This document shows, one piece after another, positions 17,490 through 28,000 of a DNA stretch of 44,056 bases. Position 1 is the stretch's first letter. Each line of letters begins with the position of its first letter. The notes beneath the pieces are model-generated. The model saw only the letters and a list, made by a program, of their open reading frames with translations. It was not told the DNA's origin and ran no database searches. Location of the stretch: the NCBI GenBank assembly GCA_947446635.1, contig CANFHF010000017.1:1-44056 (forward strand). Reading direction: 5' to 3'. A program made the translations under genes and the position numbers. The stretch comes from Flavobacteriaceae bacterium. GTDB lineage: Bacteria; Bacteroidota; Bacteroidia; Flavobacteriales; Flavobacteriaceae.

Positions 17490-19370
17490 ATGGATACACG
17501 TTTAGTTTTAGTCTTACTATTAGCTCCTTTTTTAGGGTTTTTATTTAATGTTTTCTTTGGTAAAAAAGCTGGTAAAAACATCGTTGGAATTGTGGGAACC
17601 CTTTCGGTAGTGGTTTCTTTTGCTGTTACACTTTATTTTTTCTTGCAAATCAATCAAACAAAACAAGCCATTGCAATCAACTTATTTGATTGGATTTCGA
17701 TTCAAAGATTCAACATCAGTTTTGGATTTCTTCTAGATCAATTGTCGTTGATTTGGTTGTTGTTTGTAACGGGAATTGGTTCGTTGATTCACTTGTATTC
17801 CATCAGTTATATGCACGAAGATGAGAAGATGCATTCGTTTTTCGCTTATTTGAATCTATTCATTTTCTTTATGATTACCTTGGTCATTGGAAGCAATTTG
17901 CTGTTTATGTTCATCGGTTGGGAAGGCGTTGGACTTTGCTCCTACTTATTGATAGGGTTTTGGTATAAAAACCAAGATTTCAATGATGCTGCGAAAAAAG
18001 CTTTCATCATGAACCGAATAGGTGATTTAGGATTTTTAATTGGAATTTTTATAGTCGGTTCGCTATTCAACACTTTGGATTTTACAACTATAAAAACAGT
18101 AATTACATCAACAAGCAATAGCAACGATTTTTGGATTGCAGTTGCTGCTTTCGCTTTATTCATTGGCGCTTCAGGAAAATCAGCACAAATTCCATTATAT
18201 ACTTGGTTGCCAGACGCGATGGCGGGTCCAACGCCAGTTTCAGCATTGATTCACGCTGCGACGATGGTTACTGCAGGGATTTTTATGATTACCCGATTGA
18301 ATTTCTTGTTTGATATGGCCCCAAGCATTCAAAATATTATTGCGATTATCGGAGCAGTTACGGCTTTGGTTGCCGCAACGATTGCCTTGGTTCAAAATGA
18401 TATCAAAAAAGTTTTGGCTTATTCTACTGTTTCACAACTGGGATTAATGTTTCTGGCTTTGGGATTGGGCGCTTATGAAGTAGCCGTTTTCCACGTAATT
18501 ACGCACGCTTTCTTCAAAGCTTGTTTGTTCTTGGGTTCTGGCTCGGTGATTCACGGTTTGCACGGAGAACAAGACATGCGCAAAATGGGGGGTTTGAAAA
18601 AAGCGATGCCCATCACTTTCACAACCATGTTGATTGCTGCATTGGCTATTTCCGGAATATTCCCGCTGGCAGGATTTTGGTCTAAAGATGAAATTTTAAT
18701 GACTGCTTTTCATCATAATAGTGTGCTATGGGTAATTGGCTCGATTGCTTCGATACTAACCGCTTTTTATATGTTTAGATTAATTTATTTGACCTTTTTT
18801 AATTCATTTAGAGGAACTGAGGAACAAAAACATCATTTACACGAAAGCCCAAGTTTGATTTCCGTGCCTTTAATTATTTTGGCAATCTTGTCTTTCTTTG
18901 GTGGAATTATAAGTTTGCCAGGAAACAGTTGGTTAAATGAATATTTAGCTCCTTTATTTTCGAAAGTGGCTCAAGAAGAACATCCTTTTGGTACAACCGA
19001 ATATGTGTTGATGGTCGTCGCCACAATTGGTGCTCTAATAGGAATCGGAATTGCCTACAAAAAATACCTGAAAGACAATACTATTCCAAATGAAGATGCT
19101 GAAATTACTGGAGTTTCGAAAGTTTTACACAACAAATATTATGTTGACGAAGCCTACGATGCTATTTTTGTGAAACCTATCAATGTGCTTTCTGGTTTCT
19201 TTAGAGATTCTGTGGAAACCACTTTATCAGCCCTAGTTTTTGGATTAGGAAAAGTGACAAACGAATTGGCTTTTCAAGGTAAAAAATTACACAACGGAAG
19301 TGTTGGATTGTATCTTTTCGCTTTTGTCATAGGCGTTTGCGCCTTATTAACTTATTTATTTTTACAATAA
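17490..19370 (+). CDS. nuoL: NADH-quinone oxidoreductase subunit L
   Basis: The 626-residue antiporter-like subunit sits at the far end of the membrane arm and extends the long lateral helix along it. Key ion-path residues are present: E145 in FIGWEGVGLCSYLL and K230 in GASGKSAQIPLYTWLPDAM. The Mrp-like core HAATMVTAG is intact and a hydrophobic C-terminal helix is present. It starts 6 bp after nuoK and nuoM follows after 10 bp. Confidence 0.97.
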   Translation: MDTRLVLVLLLAPFLGFLFNVFFGKKAGKNIVGIVGTLSVVVSFAVTLYFFLQINQTKQAIAINLFDWISIQRFNISFGFLLDQLSLIWLLFVTGIGSLIHLYSISYMHEDEKMHSFFAYLNLFIFFMITLVIGSNLLFMFIGWEGVGLCSYLLIGFWYKNQDFNDAAKKAFIMNRIGDLGFLIGIFIVGSLFNTLDFTTIKTVITSTSNSNDFWIAVAAFALFIGASGKSAQIPLYTWLPDAMAGPTPVSALIHAATMVTAGIFMITRLNFLFDMAPSIQNIIAIIGAVTALVAATIALVQNDIKKVLAYSTVSQLGLMFLALGLGAYEVAVFHVITHAFFKACLFLGSGSVIHGLHGEQDMRKMGGLKKAMPITFTTMLIAALAISGIFPLAGFWSKDEILMTAFHHNSVLWVIGSIASILTAFYMFRLIYLTFFNSFRGTEEQKHHLHESPSLISVPLIILAILSFFGGIISLPGNSWLNEYLAPLFSKVAQEEHPFGTTEYVLMVVATIGALIGIGIAYKKYLKDNTIPNEDAEITGVSKVLHNKYYVDEAYDAIFVKPINVLSGFFRDSVETTLSALVFGLGKVTNELAFQGKKLHNGSVGLYLFAFVIGVCALLTYLFLQ

Positions 19371-19380
19371 TTCTCACCTA

Positions 19381-20823
19381 ATGGATGTAACTACACTATT
19401 ACTTATACTTTTAGTTGGCGCATTTGCCACTTATTTATCGGGCGATAAATGGGCTCCAAAAGTAGCATCGCTTTTTGGCTTGACTGCTTTTGCAGGTTCC
19501 ATTTGTTTGCTAAGCCAGTATAATTTAGGAAACGAAATAAACTATTCTACCCTTTGGATAGCAAAACCAAATATTTCTTTTGCTTTACAAGCGGACGGAT
19601 TGGCCTTGGCAATGCTTTTGCTAACAACGGCTTTGACGCCAATTATAATCTATTCTTCTTTTGGAAATACCTATAAAAATCCGAAAGCTTTTTACGCATT
19701 AATCTTGTTTATGACCTTTGCGATGGCGGGAACTTTCCTTGCCTCTGACGGACTTTTATACTACATTTTTTGGGAGTTATCTTTGATTCCAATTTACTTC
19801 ATCGCTTTAATTTGGGGTAATGGTGATGCCGAAGATCGTAAAAAAGCAGTGATGAAATTCTTTATTTATACACTGGCCGGTTCGTTGTTTATGTTGGTTG
19901 CTTTTATTTATTTGTACCAAAAAGCAGGAAGCTTTTTAATCAGTGATTTCACTGAACTTAAATTATCATCAACAGAACAATTTTGGATATTCCTGGCTTT
20001 CTTCTTGGCGTATGCCATCAAAATTCCATTGATTCCTTTTCATACCTGGCAGGCAAATGTGTACCAAAAAGCACCAACCGTTGGAACGATGTTGCTTTCG
20101 GGAATAATGTTAAAAATGGGATTGTACAGCGTTATTCGTTGGCAATTGCCCATTGCTCCGCTTGCCGCAAAAGAATATTTGTTCGTGTTTATTGGACTTG
20201 GAATTGCAGGTGTAATCTATGGTTCCATCTTGGCATTACGCCAAAAAGATTTGAAAAAATTATTGGCTTATTCATCCTTGGCACACGTTGGATTAATAGC
20301 TGCAGGTTCCTATACTTTAACTCTTGACGGATTACGTGGTGCAGTTTTGCAGATGATAGCGCATGGATTTGTGGTTGTTGGTTTGTTCTTTGTAGCCGAA
20401 ATTATTTTCAGAAGATATGAAACTCGTGTCATTTCTGAAATGGGAGGTATTCGATCTCAATCGCCAAAATTTACTTCCCTGTTTATGATCTTAGTTTTAG
20501 CATCCGTGGCCCTACCATCTACATTCAACTTTGTAGGTGAATTTACGGTTCTCTATAGCCTTTCTCAAGTGAACATATGGTTTGCCATTTTGGGAGGAAC
20601 TACTATAATTTTAGGGGCCTATTATATGTTGAAAATGTTTCAACACGTGATGTTGGGCGAAACCAACACCAAATTATTTGCAGATATAACTTTTAACGAA
20701 GGCTTGACATTAATTCTTATCGTTGCCGTTTTGTTCTTCTTTGGAATGTATCCCAAACCAATTATAGACTTGATTACACCAAGTATCGAAAATATTTTAA
20801 CTCAAGTAAATAGATTTAACTAA
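19381..20823 (+). CDS. nuoM: NADH-quinone oxidoreductase subunit M
   Basis: The 480-residue antiporter-like subunit is in the middle of the membrane arm. The conserved TM5 glutamate is E132 (YIFWELSLIPIYFI) and the TM7 lysine is K214 (AYAIKIPLIPFHTW). About 14 TM helices are expected from the hydrophobic pattern. It lies between nuoL and nuoN in the same operon. Confidence 0.97.
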   Translation: MDVTTLLLILLVGAFATYLSGDKWAPKVASLFGLTAFAGSICLLSQYNLGNEINYSTLWIAKPNISFALQADGLALAMLLLTTALTPIIIYSSFGNTYKNPKAFYALILFMTFAMAGTFLASDGLLYYIFWELSLIPIYFIALIWGNGDAEDRKKAVMKFFIYTLAGSLFMLVAFIYLYQKAGSFLISDFTELKLSSTEQFWIFLAFFLAYAIKIPLIPFHTWQANVYQKAPTVGTMLLSGIMLKMGLYSVIRWQLPIAPLAAKEYLFVFIGLGIAGVIYGSILALRQKDLKKLLAYSSLAHVGLIAAGSYTLTLDGLRGAVLQMIAHGFVVVGLFFVAEIIFRRYETRVISEMGGIRSQSPKFTSLFMILVLASVALPSTFNFVGEFTVLYSLSQVNIWFAILGGTTIILGAYYMLKMFQHVMLGETNTKLFADITFNEGLTLILIVAVLFFFGMYPKPIIDLITPSIENILTQVNRFN

Positions 20824-20836
20824 GTCAAATAAAAAA

Positions 20837-22207
20837 ATGAATACATTAATAGCTATAACAGGATTAGGTGTTTTATGCCTTTTATTTGAAATATTAAATT
20901 TTAGAAAAGCCATTGTACCGATAACGATTATTGGATTATTGGCAGTTCTTGGATTAACTTACGCCGAATTTAATACTCCAGCGAGTTACTACAATAATAT
21001 GATTGTTGTAAGCAAATTCTCTTCAGCATTTTCTGCTTTGTTTATTGTCCTTACCATTTTCTTAGTGGCTTTGGCGCACGATTACTATGAAGATCATCAA
21101 ACTAAAATCTCTGATTTTATTGCCATCAAAATTTTCCTATTGGCCGGAGCAGTGGCTATGGTTTCTTTTGGAAACTTGGCGATGTTCTTTTTAGGAATCG
21201 AAATTTTGTCCATCTCCCTTTATATTCTTGCAGCAAGTAACAGAATGAATGTAAAGAGTAACGAAGCCGGAATGAAATATTTCTTGATGGGTTCCTTTGC
21301 TTCGGGAATTATATTGTTTGGGATTTGCTTAATTTATGGTGCTATGGGAACTTTTGACGTTGCCGAAATCACAGAATGGTCTCGTTCTGCCGAATTGCCT
21401 CTTTGGTTTCCAATAGGGATATCTTTGGTCACCATTGGAATGCTTTTCAAAATTGCTGCCGTTCCTTTTCACTTTTGGGCACCCGATGTTTACGAAGGGT
21501 CTCCTGCATTGACTACCGCTACCATGAGTACCTTGGTCAAAGTGGTTGCCATGGCTACTTTATACAAACTGCTAACTGCTATGAATGCCGATCTTTCGGA
21601 TGCGTTTATCAATATTATTATTGTGATTTCAATTGCTTCAATGACCGTCGGGAATATAATGGCATTAAAACAAACCAATGTGAAACGTATGCTGGCTTTC
21701 TCTGGGATTTCACACGCCGGTTTTATGCTGATGGCTTTGTTGAGTATTAGTAACTCCGCAAGCAATTTACTATATTATGCTTCGGCTTATTCACTAGCTG
21801 GAATTGCTGCTTTCTCGGTGATTTTATACGTTTGCAAAAACAGGGACAACGAAGATATTGCCAACTTCAACGGATTGGGCAGAAACAATCCATTAATGGC
21901 GGCAGTACTTACGGGAGCTGTACTTTCAATGGCTGGAATTCCTATTTTTGCTGGATTTTTCGCCAAATTAGTTTTATTCAATCAAACCATTCAAGCAGGG
22001 TATTTAGTAGTTGTAATTGTGGCGGTTATTAACTCAATTATAAGTGTGGGTTACTATTTCAAATTGATCTTGGCAATGTATGGAAAAGAGCCTAATGCAG
22101 AAGCCCAGAAAACGCCGTTTGTATTTTATGCAGTAGCAATTTTAGCCATTTTATTGAATATCATTTTAGGTTTATTCCCTTCTGTAGTTTTGAATTTATT
22201 GAGATAA
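20837..22207 (+). CDS. nuoN: NADH-quinone oxidoreductase subunit N
   Basis: The 456-residue antiporter-like subunit is closest to the quinone module. E122 (FFLGIEILSISLYIL) and K205 (MLFKIAAVPFHFWAPDVYEG) are the expected ion-path residues. It is the last gene of the operon and is followed by a strong terminator at 22233-22264, so the nuo transcript probably spans about 13 kb from near 9120. Confidence 0.97.
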   Translation: MNTLIAITGLGVLCLLFEILNFRKAIVPITIIGLLAVLGLTYAEFNTPASYYNNMIVVSKFSSAFSALFIVLTIFLVALAHDYYEDHQTKISDFIAIKIFLLAGAVAMVSFGNLAMFFLGIEILSISLYILAASNRMNVKSNEAGMKYFLMGSFASGIILFGICLIYGAMGTFDVAEITEWSRSAELPLWFPIGISLVTIGMLFKIAAVPFHFWAPDVYEGSPALTTATMSTLVKVVAMATLYKLLTAMNADLSDAFINIIIVISIASMTVGNIMALKQTNVKRMLAFSGISHAGFMLMALLSISNSASNLLYYASAYSLAGIAAFSVILYVCKNRDNEDIANFNGLGRNNPLMAAVLTGAVLSMAGIPIFAGFFAKLVLFNQTIQAGYLVVVIVAVINSIISVGYYFKLILAMYGKEPNAEAQKTPFVFYAVAILAILLNIILGLFPSVVLNLLR

Positions 22208-22232
22208 TTTCAAATAAAAACAAATCATACAG

Positions 22233-22264
22233 AACCATCAAAAGTAATTTTGGTGGTTTTTGTT
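22233..22264 (+). terminator. Intrinsic terminator of the nuo operon
   Basis: The stem aaccatcaaaa pairs with ttttggtggtt (one G-T pair) around a four-base gtaa loop, followed by T-rich sequence. The octamer taattttg at 22245-22252 inside the hairpin also fits TAnnTTTG and could act as the -7 box of the next gene. That second role is speculative. Confidence 0.9.
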
Positions 22265-22283
22265 TTCCTTATACTACTAAAAT

Positions 22284-23717
22284 ATGTTTTTTAACTCTTT
22301 ACCTTTTGCTATTTTTTTGCCAATAGTTTTTTTACTATACTGGTTTGTTTTCAGCAAAACTAAAGACACCCAAAACGCATTTCTCGTTGTGGTGAGTTAT
22401 TATTTTTATTCTTGTTGGGATTGGCGCTTTTTGTTTCTATTGCTATTTTCAACCCTTTTATGTTATTTCACCGGAATCCAAATAGAAAAATCCTCTCAGA
22501 AACGAGAACGCAAATTTTGGTTTTGGTTGAGTATCGTCTTCAATCTAGGGTTTTTGGCAATTTTCAAATACTACAACTTTTTTGCTTTTTCCTTTTCAGA
22601 AGCATTAAATACTATCGGAATCCATTCTAGTCCACTTTTGTTGAACGTCATACTTCCGGTTGGGATTTCTTTCTATACGTTTCACGGGTTGTCCTATGTG
22701 ATTGACATTTATTACAAAAGAATAGACTCCGAAAAAAACGTGGTGGATTACGCCCTGTTTGTGAGTTATTTTCCGCTTTTGGTAGCTGGTCCAATAGAAA
22801 GAGCTACCCATTTATTGCCACAAGTAAAACGAATTAGGAGCTTCGATTTCGAAAAAGGCAAAGAAGGTGTTTTCCAAATCATTTGGGGATTGGTAAAAAA
22901 AGTCGTCATTGCCGATACTTGCGCGACTTATGCTAACGCCATTTTTGACAATTACACAACGATGAATTCCTTGTCGTTGATTTTGGGCGCAGTTTATTTT
23001 GCGTTCCAAATTTATGGCGACTTTTCAGGGTATTCGGATATGGCTTTGGGAATGTCCAAATTGTTTGGATTGGACTTACTGCGCAATTTCAATTACCCTT
23101 ATTTCTCCAGAGATATTGCTGAGTTTTGGCGTCGTTGGCACATTTCGTTATCCTCTTGGTTTCGAGATTATTTGTACATTCCTCTTGGCGGAAGCCGTGG
23201 AAGCAAACTAAAACAAGTGCGCAACGTATTCATCATATTTGTAGTGAGTGGTTTTTGGCACGGAGCGAATTGGACTTTCTTGACTTGGGGATTTATCAAT
23301 GCCCTATATTTTTTACCTTCACTACTATTGGGTACCAATAGAACTAATATGGAAACGGCAGAGTTGCATTGGGATTTCAATTCCATAAAAGTATTTTTCA
23401 GCATTCTGGTCACTTTTTCGATAACGTGTTTGGCTTGGATATTTTTTAAAGCAAAATCCATCAGTATTGCTTTTGACTATATTGAAAGAATATTCACCAC
23501 GCGAAGTTTTACCTCACAATTCTTGGAAAACGAACGCTACAGTTCCGAAATACTGTTGCTGGTTTTTGCTTTTGTTTTGGTAGAATGGAACAGCCGATTT
23601 AAAATTGAACCCATTTCAGGAAAATACAGCTGGCTAAAAATGGCGTTGTGCCTCTTAGGGATTATCGCTTTGGGAACGTATGCCGATTATAAAGAATTTA
23701 TTTATTTTCAATTCTAA
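22284..23717 (+). CDS. MBOAT-family O-acyltransferase (AlgI/DltB-like)
   Basis: The 477-residue multi-pass membrane protein has the hallmarks of the AlgI group of membrane-bound O-acyltransferases. These are EFWRRWHISLSSWFRDYLY (H286), IPLGGSRG, and the catalytic-His motif SGFWHGANWTFLTWG (H326). Such proteins pass acyl groups, usually acetyl, across the inner membrane to modify alginate, teichoic acid, peptidoglycan or exopolysaccharide. It overlaps the following SGNH-like gene by one base (TAATG). No alginate or other polysaccharide synthesis genes are in the window, so the acceptor is unknown. Confidence 0.92.
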   Translation: MFFNSLPFAIFLPIVFLLYWFVFSKTKDTQNAFLVVVSYYFYSCWDWRFLFLLLFSTLLCYFTGIQIEKSSQKRERKFWFWLSIVFNLGFLAIFKYYNFFAFSFSEALNTIGIHSSPLLLNVILPVGISFYTFHGLSYVIDIYYKRIDSEKNVVDYALFVSYFPLLVAGPIERATHLLPQVKRIRSFDFEKGKEGVFQIIWGLVKKVVIADTCATYANAIFDNYTTMNSLSLILGAVYFAFQIYGDFSGYSDMALGMSKLFGLDLLRNFNYPYFSRDIAEFWRRWHISLSSWFRDYLYIPLGGSRGSKLKQVRNVFIIFVVSGFWHGANWTFLTWGFINALYFLPSLLLGTNRTNMETAELHWDFNSIKVFFSILVTFSITCLAWIFFKAKSISIAFDYIERIFTTRSFTSQFLENERYSSEILLLVFAFVLVEWNSRFKIEPISGKYSWLKMALCLLGIIALGTYADYKEFIYFQF

Positions 23718-24592
23718 TGCAAAAATTTATAACATTAGTCACCAAAATTTTACTTACGATTTTAGTGCTTTTAGTAGTGCTGGACTGGGGTTATACGACT
23801 GTTTATTTGCATTCTTCCAATCGAGGAAAAGTGGAAAAGGTATTCAATTCCAAAGTCGGAAATTACGATGTTTTGATTTTAGGTTCTTCCAGAGCCAACA
23901 ACCATTTCGTGCCTCAACTATTTGAAAAGAAAGGGCTGAAAACTTTCAATTATGGCATGAGTGGTGCGCATTTATTCGAAGCTTCTCTACTATTGAAATT
24001 AATGGCGGAGCGGCATTATAAAATAAAAACCGTGATTCTGGAAGCCGATTTGGGTCTTTGCAACGAAAAAGAATCCGATGCTATTGCAGCAAAATTTTTA
24101 CCATTCATCCATCAATCTGAAATTATCAAGGCCCATTTTTCGAAGCTGGAAAATTTCAATGCCTTGTATTATATTCCTTTTTACCGTTATATTGATTTTG
24201 ATGCACTCATTGGTTTTCGGGAAATGTACAATACTGCTACAGGTAAACCAACGAATATTTTAGATCATTTGGGCTATCATCCTTTGGGTCACAAACCTGG
24301 AAATATGAAGAATGATATTAGGGCATTAAAACCCATTCGCAATAAATATTACGAGGAAATCACGCAAATTTGCAAAGCAAATCATTACAATCTAATTACC
24401 GTAATGACGCCAATGTGTTCCAATGTGAAAGGAATGGATTATTTTGAAAAAGCCAATAAAATCTATCCCGAAATTCACAATCTGGAAAACGTGGTGCAAG
24501 GCGACCATTACTTTTCCTCCTGCGGCCATTTGAATGATACCGGCGCGCGAATCTTTACTAAGATTGTGATTGAACGGTTTTTTAAAAAATGA
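23717..24592 (+). CDS. Membrane-anchored SGNH-hydrolase-like partner of the MBOAT protein
   Basis: The 291-residue protein has one N-terminal membrane anchor (about residues 5-25) and an extracytoplasmic domain. Block I is VLILGSSRANNH (S57 or S58 as candidate nucleophile) and the next conserved loop is FNYGMSGAHLFE. The C-terminal block is SSCGHLNDTGARIF with H271. The layout resembles the AlgJ/DltD/DUF1574-type partners that complete acyl transfer outside the membrane. The usual Asp three residues before the last His is Ser (S268), so the catalytic triad may be altered. One-base overlap with the MBOAT gene indicates coupled expression. Confidence 0.7.
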   Translation: MQKFITLVTKILLTILVLLVVLDWGYTTVYLHSSNRGKVEKVFNSKVGNYDVLILGSSRANNHFVPQLFEKKGLKTFNYGMSGAHLFEASLLLKLMAERHYKIKTVILEADLGLCNEKESDAIAAKFLPFIHQSEIIKAHFSKLENFNALYYIPFYRYIDFDALIGFREMYNTATGKPTNILDHLGYHPLGHKPGNMKNDIRALKPIRNKYYEEITQICKANHYNLITVMTPMCSNVKGMDYFEKANKIYPEIHNLENVVQGDHYFSSCGHLNDTGARIFTKIVIERFFKK

Positions 24593-25076
24593 AATAGCAG
24601 TACTTTCTCTAGAAAGCCGAGGTGCTCTTACTAAAAAAAGCACGATTAGTTAAAAATAACAAAGTTTTTTACTAATTTGATTAGAAGACAGGACCCTATT
24701 TTTTCCACACCTCGCTTTATAAGTTGATCTTATTTTTACAGTATCTCTTTCCATTATTTTCCCAAAACAACATTCCCTAAGTCATTTCTTTAACCAAAGA
24801 GTCTATCCCAAAGTAAACGATTTTTTCTTATCAAGACAACATCTTTTTTGTAATCTTCTAATGATAATAAGATAAAAAATTAGTTATTTATCAGATTTAT
24901 AGTGTGTTAGTCTATTTTTTTTAACTTTTTGGTGAATGATGATTAACTTCTATTATATACTTAACTCATTTTAATATGAGATAATTAATTGGAAATGGTT
25001 GACTGTGAGCTATTCAATTTTTGAAGTATTCCGAAATAATTTTAAAAGATGTTTTATAACCACTAAAAAAAATAAG
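24593..25076. other. 484-bp AT-rich intergenic region before the giant T9SS gene
   Basis: I find no supportable ORF or RNA gene. It holds an imperfect AT hairpin at 24646-24675 and a small inverted repeat at 24603-24616. A long, very AT-rich stretch runs up to the ATG. No clear TAnnTTTG box was found close to the start, so the promoter of the downstream gene is unidentified. Confidence 0.5.
24646..24675 (+). terminator. Possible weak terminator after the MBOAT/SGNH pair
   Basis: ttagttaaaaa can pair with ttttttactaa with one mismatch or bulge, followed by moderately T-rich sequence. GC content is minimal, so confidence is low. Confidence 0.25.
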
Positions 25077-28000
25077 ATGTATCAAAAAAACCTAAATCCG
25101 TTATTTAATAGTTCCACAACACGCAATACATTCCACGCATTTCGTTTGTTCTTACTGATTTTTGTTGTTTTTATGTTTGGGAATGTTGTATGTGGACAAA
25201 CAACTAGGACAAGTACTGGAAGCACCAATTGGAATACTGCTAGCACTTGGTCTCCTAGTGGCGTGCCAGGATTATTAGATCCAGTTATAATAAGACCAGG
25301 AGATGTGGTTACCGTAAATACAACTCCTGCAAATGCTGTTGCTTCTGTAACTTTCAACAATACATCAGCTGCTGCCTCAGGTTTAACTGTAGCTTCAGCT
25401 GCAATTTTAACTGTGACTGGTGCTGTATCATTGTTAAATTCAGCAACAACCTCAACTAGCGCATCCATTAGTGGTTCAGGAACCTTGCTTTGTGGCTCCC
25501 TTAATGTTGGAGTTCCAGGGGTAACAACTACTAACGGAACATCTTCAAACACATTTACACTAAGCATCAAGACATTAACCGTAAGTGGCAATATAACTTC
25601 AAATAATAATGATCCGGGCGGTGTAGCTTCGCAGCCTGTTTGGAATATTAGTAGTCCTTGTATTCTATCTGCTAATTCAGTTGTTTTTACTCATACTGGA
25701 ACTGCATCAGGGAGTAAAACTTTAAGCACTTTTAATTTAGGATCTGGCGCCACATTGAATTTATCAGCAACGGTGCCTATAGTTGTAAACTATAATGTTC
25801 TTTTAACTAGTAGTATGGTTACAGTTAATTTTCCTCTAGGCTCTACCGTTAATTTATGTGGAGTCAGCCCAGCGCCAACTAGTATTACCAATACTGGTTC
25901 TGGGGGTACAAATACCCCAATAGGAATAACGTATAATGGCGCCATAAATACTGGAGGCGGTTCAATAACATTATCTTCTGGGTCAGGAACAAATATTGTA
26001 AGTACCCCAACAAATCTTGCTATGACTACTGTCACTTACTCAACTGCAGCCGCAACCGGGGCCACATTTAGCGGTTTGCCTCCAGGAGTAACCGGTGTAT
26101 GGTCAGGCGGTGTGGTTACCCTAAGTGGGACACCAACTACAGTTGGAGTATACAATTATACAGTAACAACAGTAGGGTCAGGGTCATGTGGAGGGAAAAC
26201 AGCTAATGGAACCATAACTACTTATGTTTGTCCAACGTATAGTTTATTAAATATGTCTACTTCTACTGTAAATGTTTGTATAGGGTCTTCTTCATTAATA
26301 ACATTAACTGCTACTGCAGCGGGCTTACCTATTGGAACATATACAGTAGCTTATAAAATTCAAGGGGCGGCTCAGACTGATGCGACAATGATTGTTACTT
26401 CAGCAGGGACAGGATCTTTTGTCTACACTGGATTTACCTCGGCGGGGAATAGAACAATTACGGTAACCCAAATTACTTCTGGGCTTTGTTCCTCGGGGAT
26501 TACTACTAACAACATAGCGACCATTCCAGTATATGCTGCCTTAGGAGCGCCAACAGCTTTAGCAGGTTCTGGAGCGACTTGTACTCAAATCACAGCCAAT
26601 TGGAACGCTTTACCTGGAGCTACTTATTATGAATTAGATGTTTCTACTTCAAATGCTTTTGCGACTCTTTTAACAGGCTATAATGCGTTAAATGTTGGTT
26701 TAGTTACAACTTACAATATAACTGGTTTAACATCTGGCACCACCTATTATTACAGAGTTAGAGCTTTTAATGGTAATTGTATTAGCACTAGTTCTTCATC
26801 TATTACTTCTGCAACAATTGTATTGCCAGGGACAGTAACTTCAAATGCCGCTACACTTGCAATTTGCGATGGATTTACTGCCAATTGGACCGCTACAGCG
26901 AATGCAACAAGCTATTTATTGGATGTTTCCACTTCAAGCACATTTGTTGCAGGATTTTTTGTTGGGGTATATAATGCTTATGATGTTGGTAATAGTACAA
27001 CAATATCTTTATTAGGGCTAAATGCAAACACGGTATATTATTACAGGGTAAAAGCAAAAAACGGTTGTGGTAATAGTGCCTCTTTTTCGACAACTATAAC
27101 TACAACAACTGCAAATGCAGTGCCAGGAATGGTAACTTCAAATGCTGCTACACTTGTAATTTGTAATGGGTTTACTGCCAATTGGACCGCTACAGCTAAT
27201 GCAACAAGCTATTTATTAGACGTCTCCACTTCAAGTACATTTGCTGCAGGATTTTTTGTTGGGGTATTTAATGCATATAATGTTGGTAATAGTACAACAA
27301 TAGCTTTATCAGGGCTTAATGCAAACACGGTATATTATTACAGGGTAAAAGCAAAAAACGGATGTGGTAATAGCGCCTCCTTTTCTGTAACTAGAAATCT
27401 AACAACCGCAAATGCAATGCCAGGTACGGTGACTTCAAATTCCGCTACACTTGTAATTTGTGATGGGTTTACTGCTAATTGGACCGCTACGGCGAATGCA
27501 ACAAGCTATTTATTGGATGTTTCCACCTCAAGTACATTTACTGCAGGATTTTTTGTTGGGGTATATAATGGTTATGATGTTGGTAATAGTACAACAATAT
27601 CTTTATCAGGGCTTAATGTGAATACAGTATATTATTATAGGGTAAAAGCAAAAAATGGTTGTGGTAATAGCACCTCTTTTTCGACAACTATAACTACAAC
27701 AACCGCAAATGCAGTGCCAGTAACGGTAACTTCAAGTGCTGCCTCTTCAATATCTTGTTATAGTTTTATCGCAAATTGGACTGCTACAGCCAATGCAACA
27801 AGCTATTTATTGGATGTTTCCACTTCAAGTACATTTGCTGCAGGATTTTTTGTTGGGGCATACAATACTTATAATGTTGGGAATAGTACAACAATATCTT
27901 TATCAGGGCTAAATGCAAACACTTTATATTATTATAGAGTAAAAGCAAAAAATGGCTGTGGCAATAGCGCCTCTTTTTCAACGACTATAACTACAACAAC

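Noticed and set aside
23168..23461. 97-residue minus-strand ORF inside the MBOAT gene
   Set aside because: It is antisense to a gene with clear catalytic motifs and has no features of its own.
25082..26035. Minus-strand ORFs of 81-169 residues opposite the giant T9SS gene
   Set aside because: They arise from the repetitive Thr/Ser/Val codon use of the plus-strand gene and show no family features.
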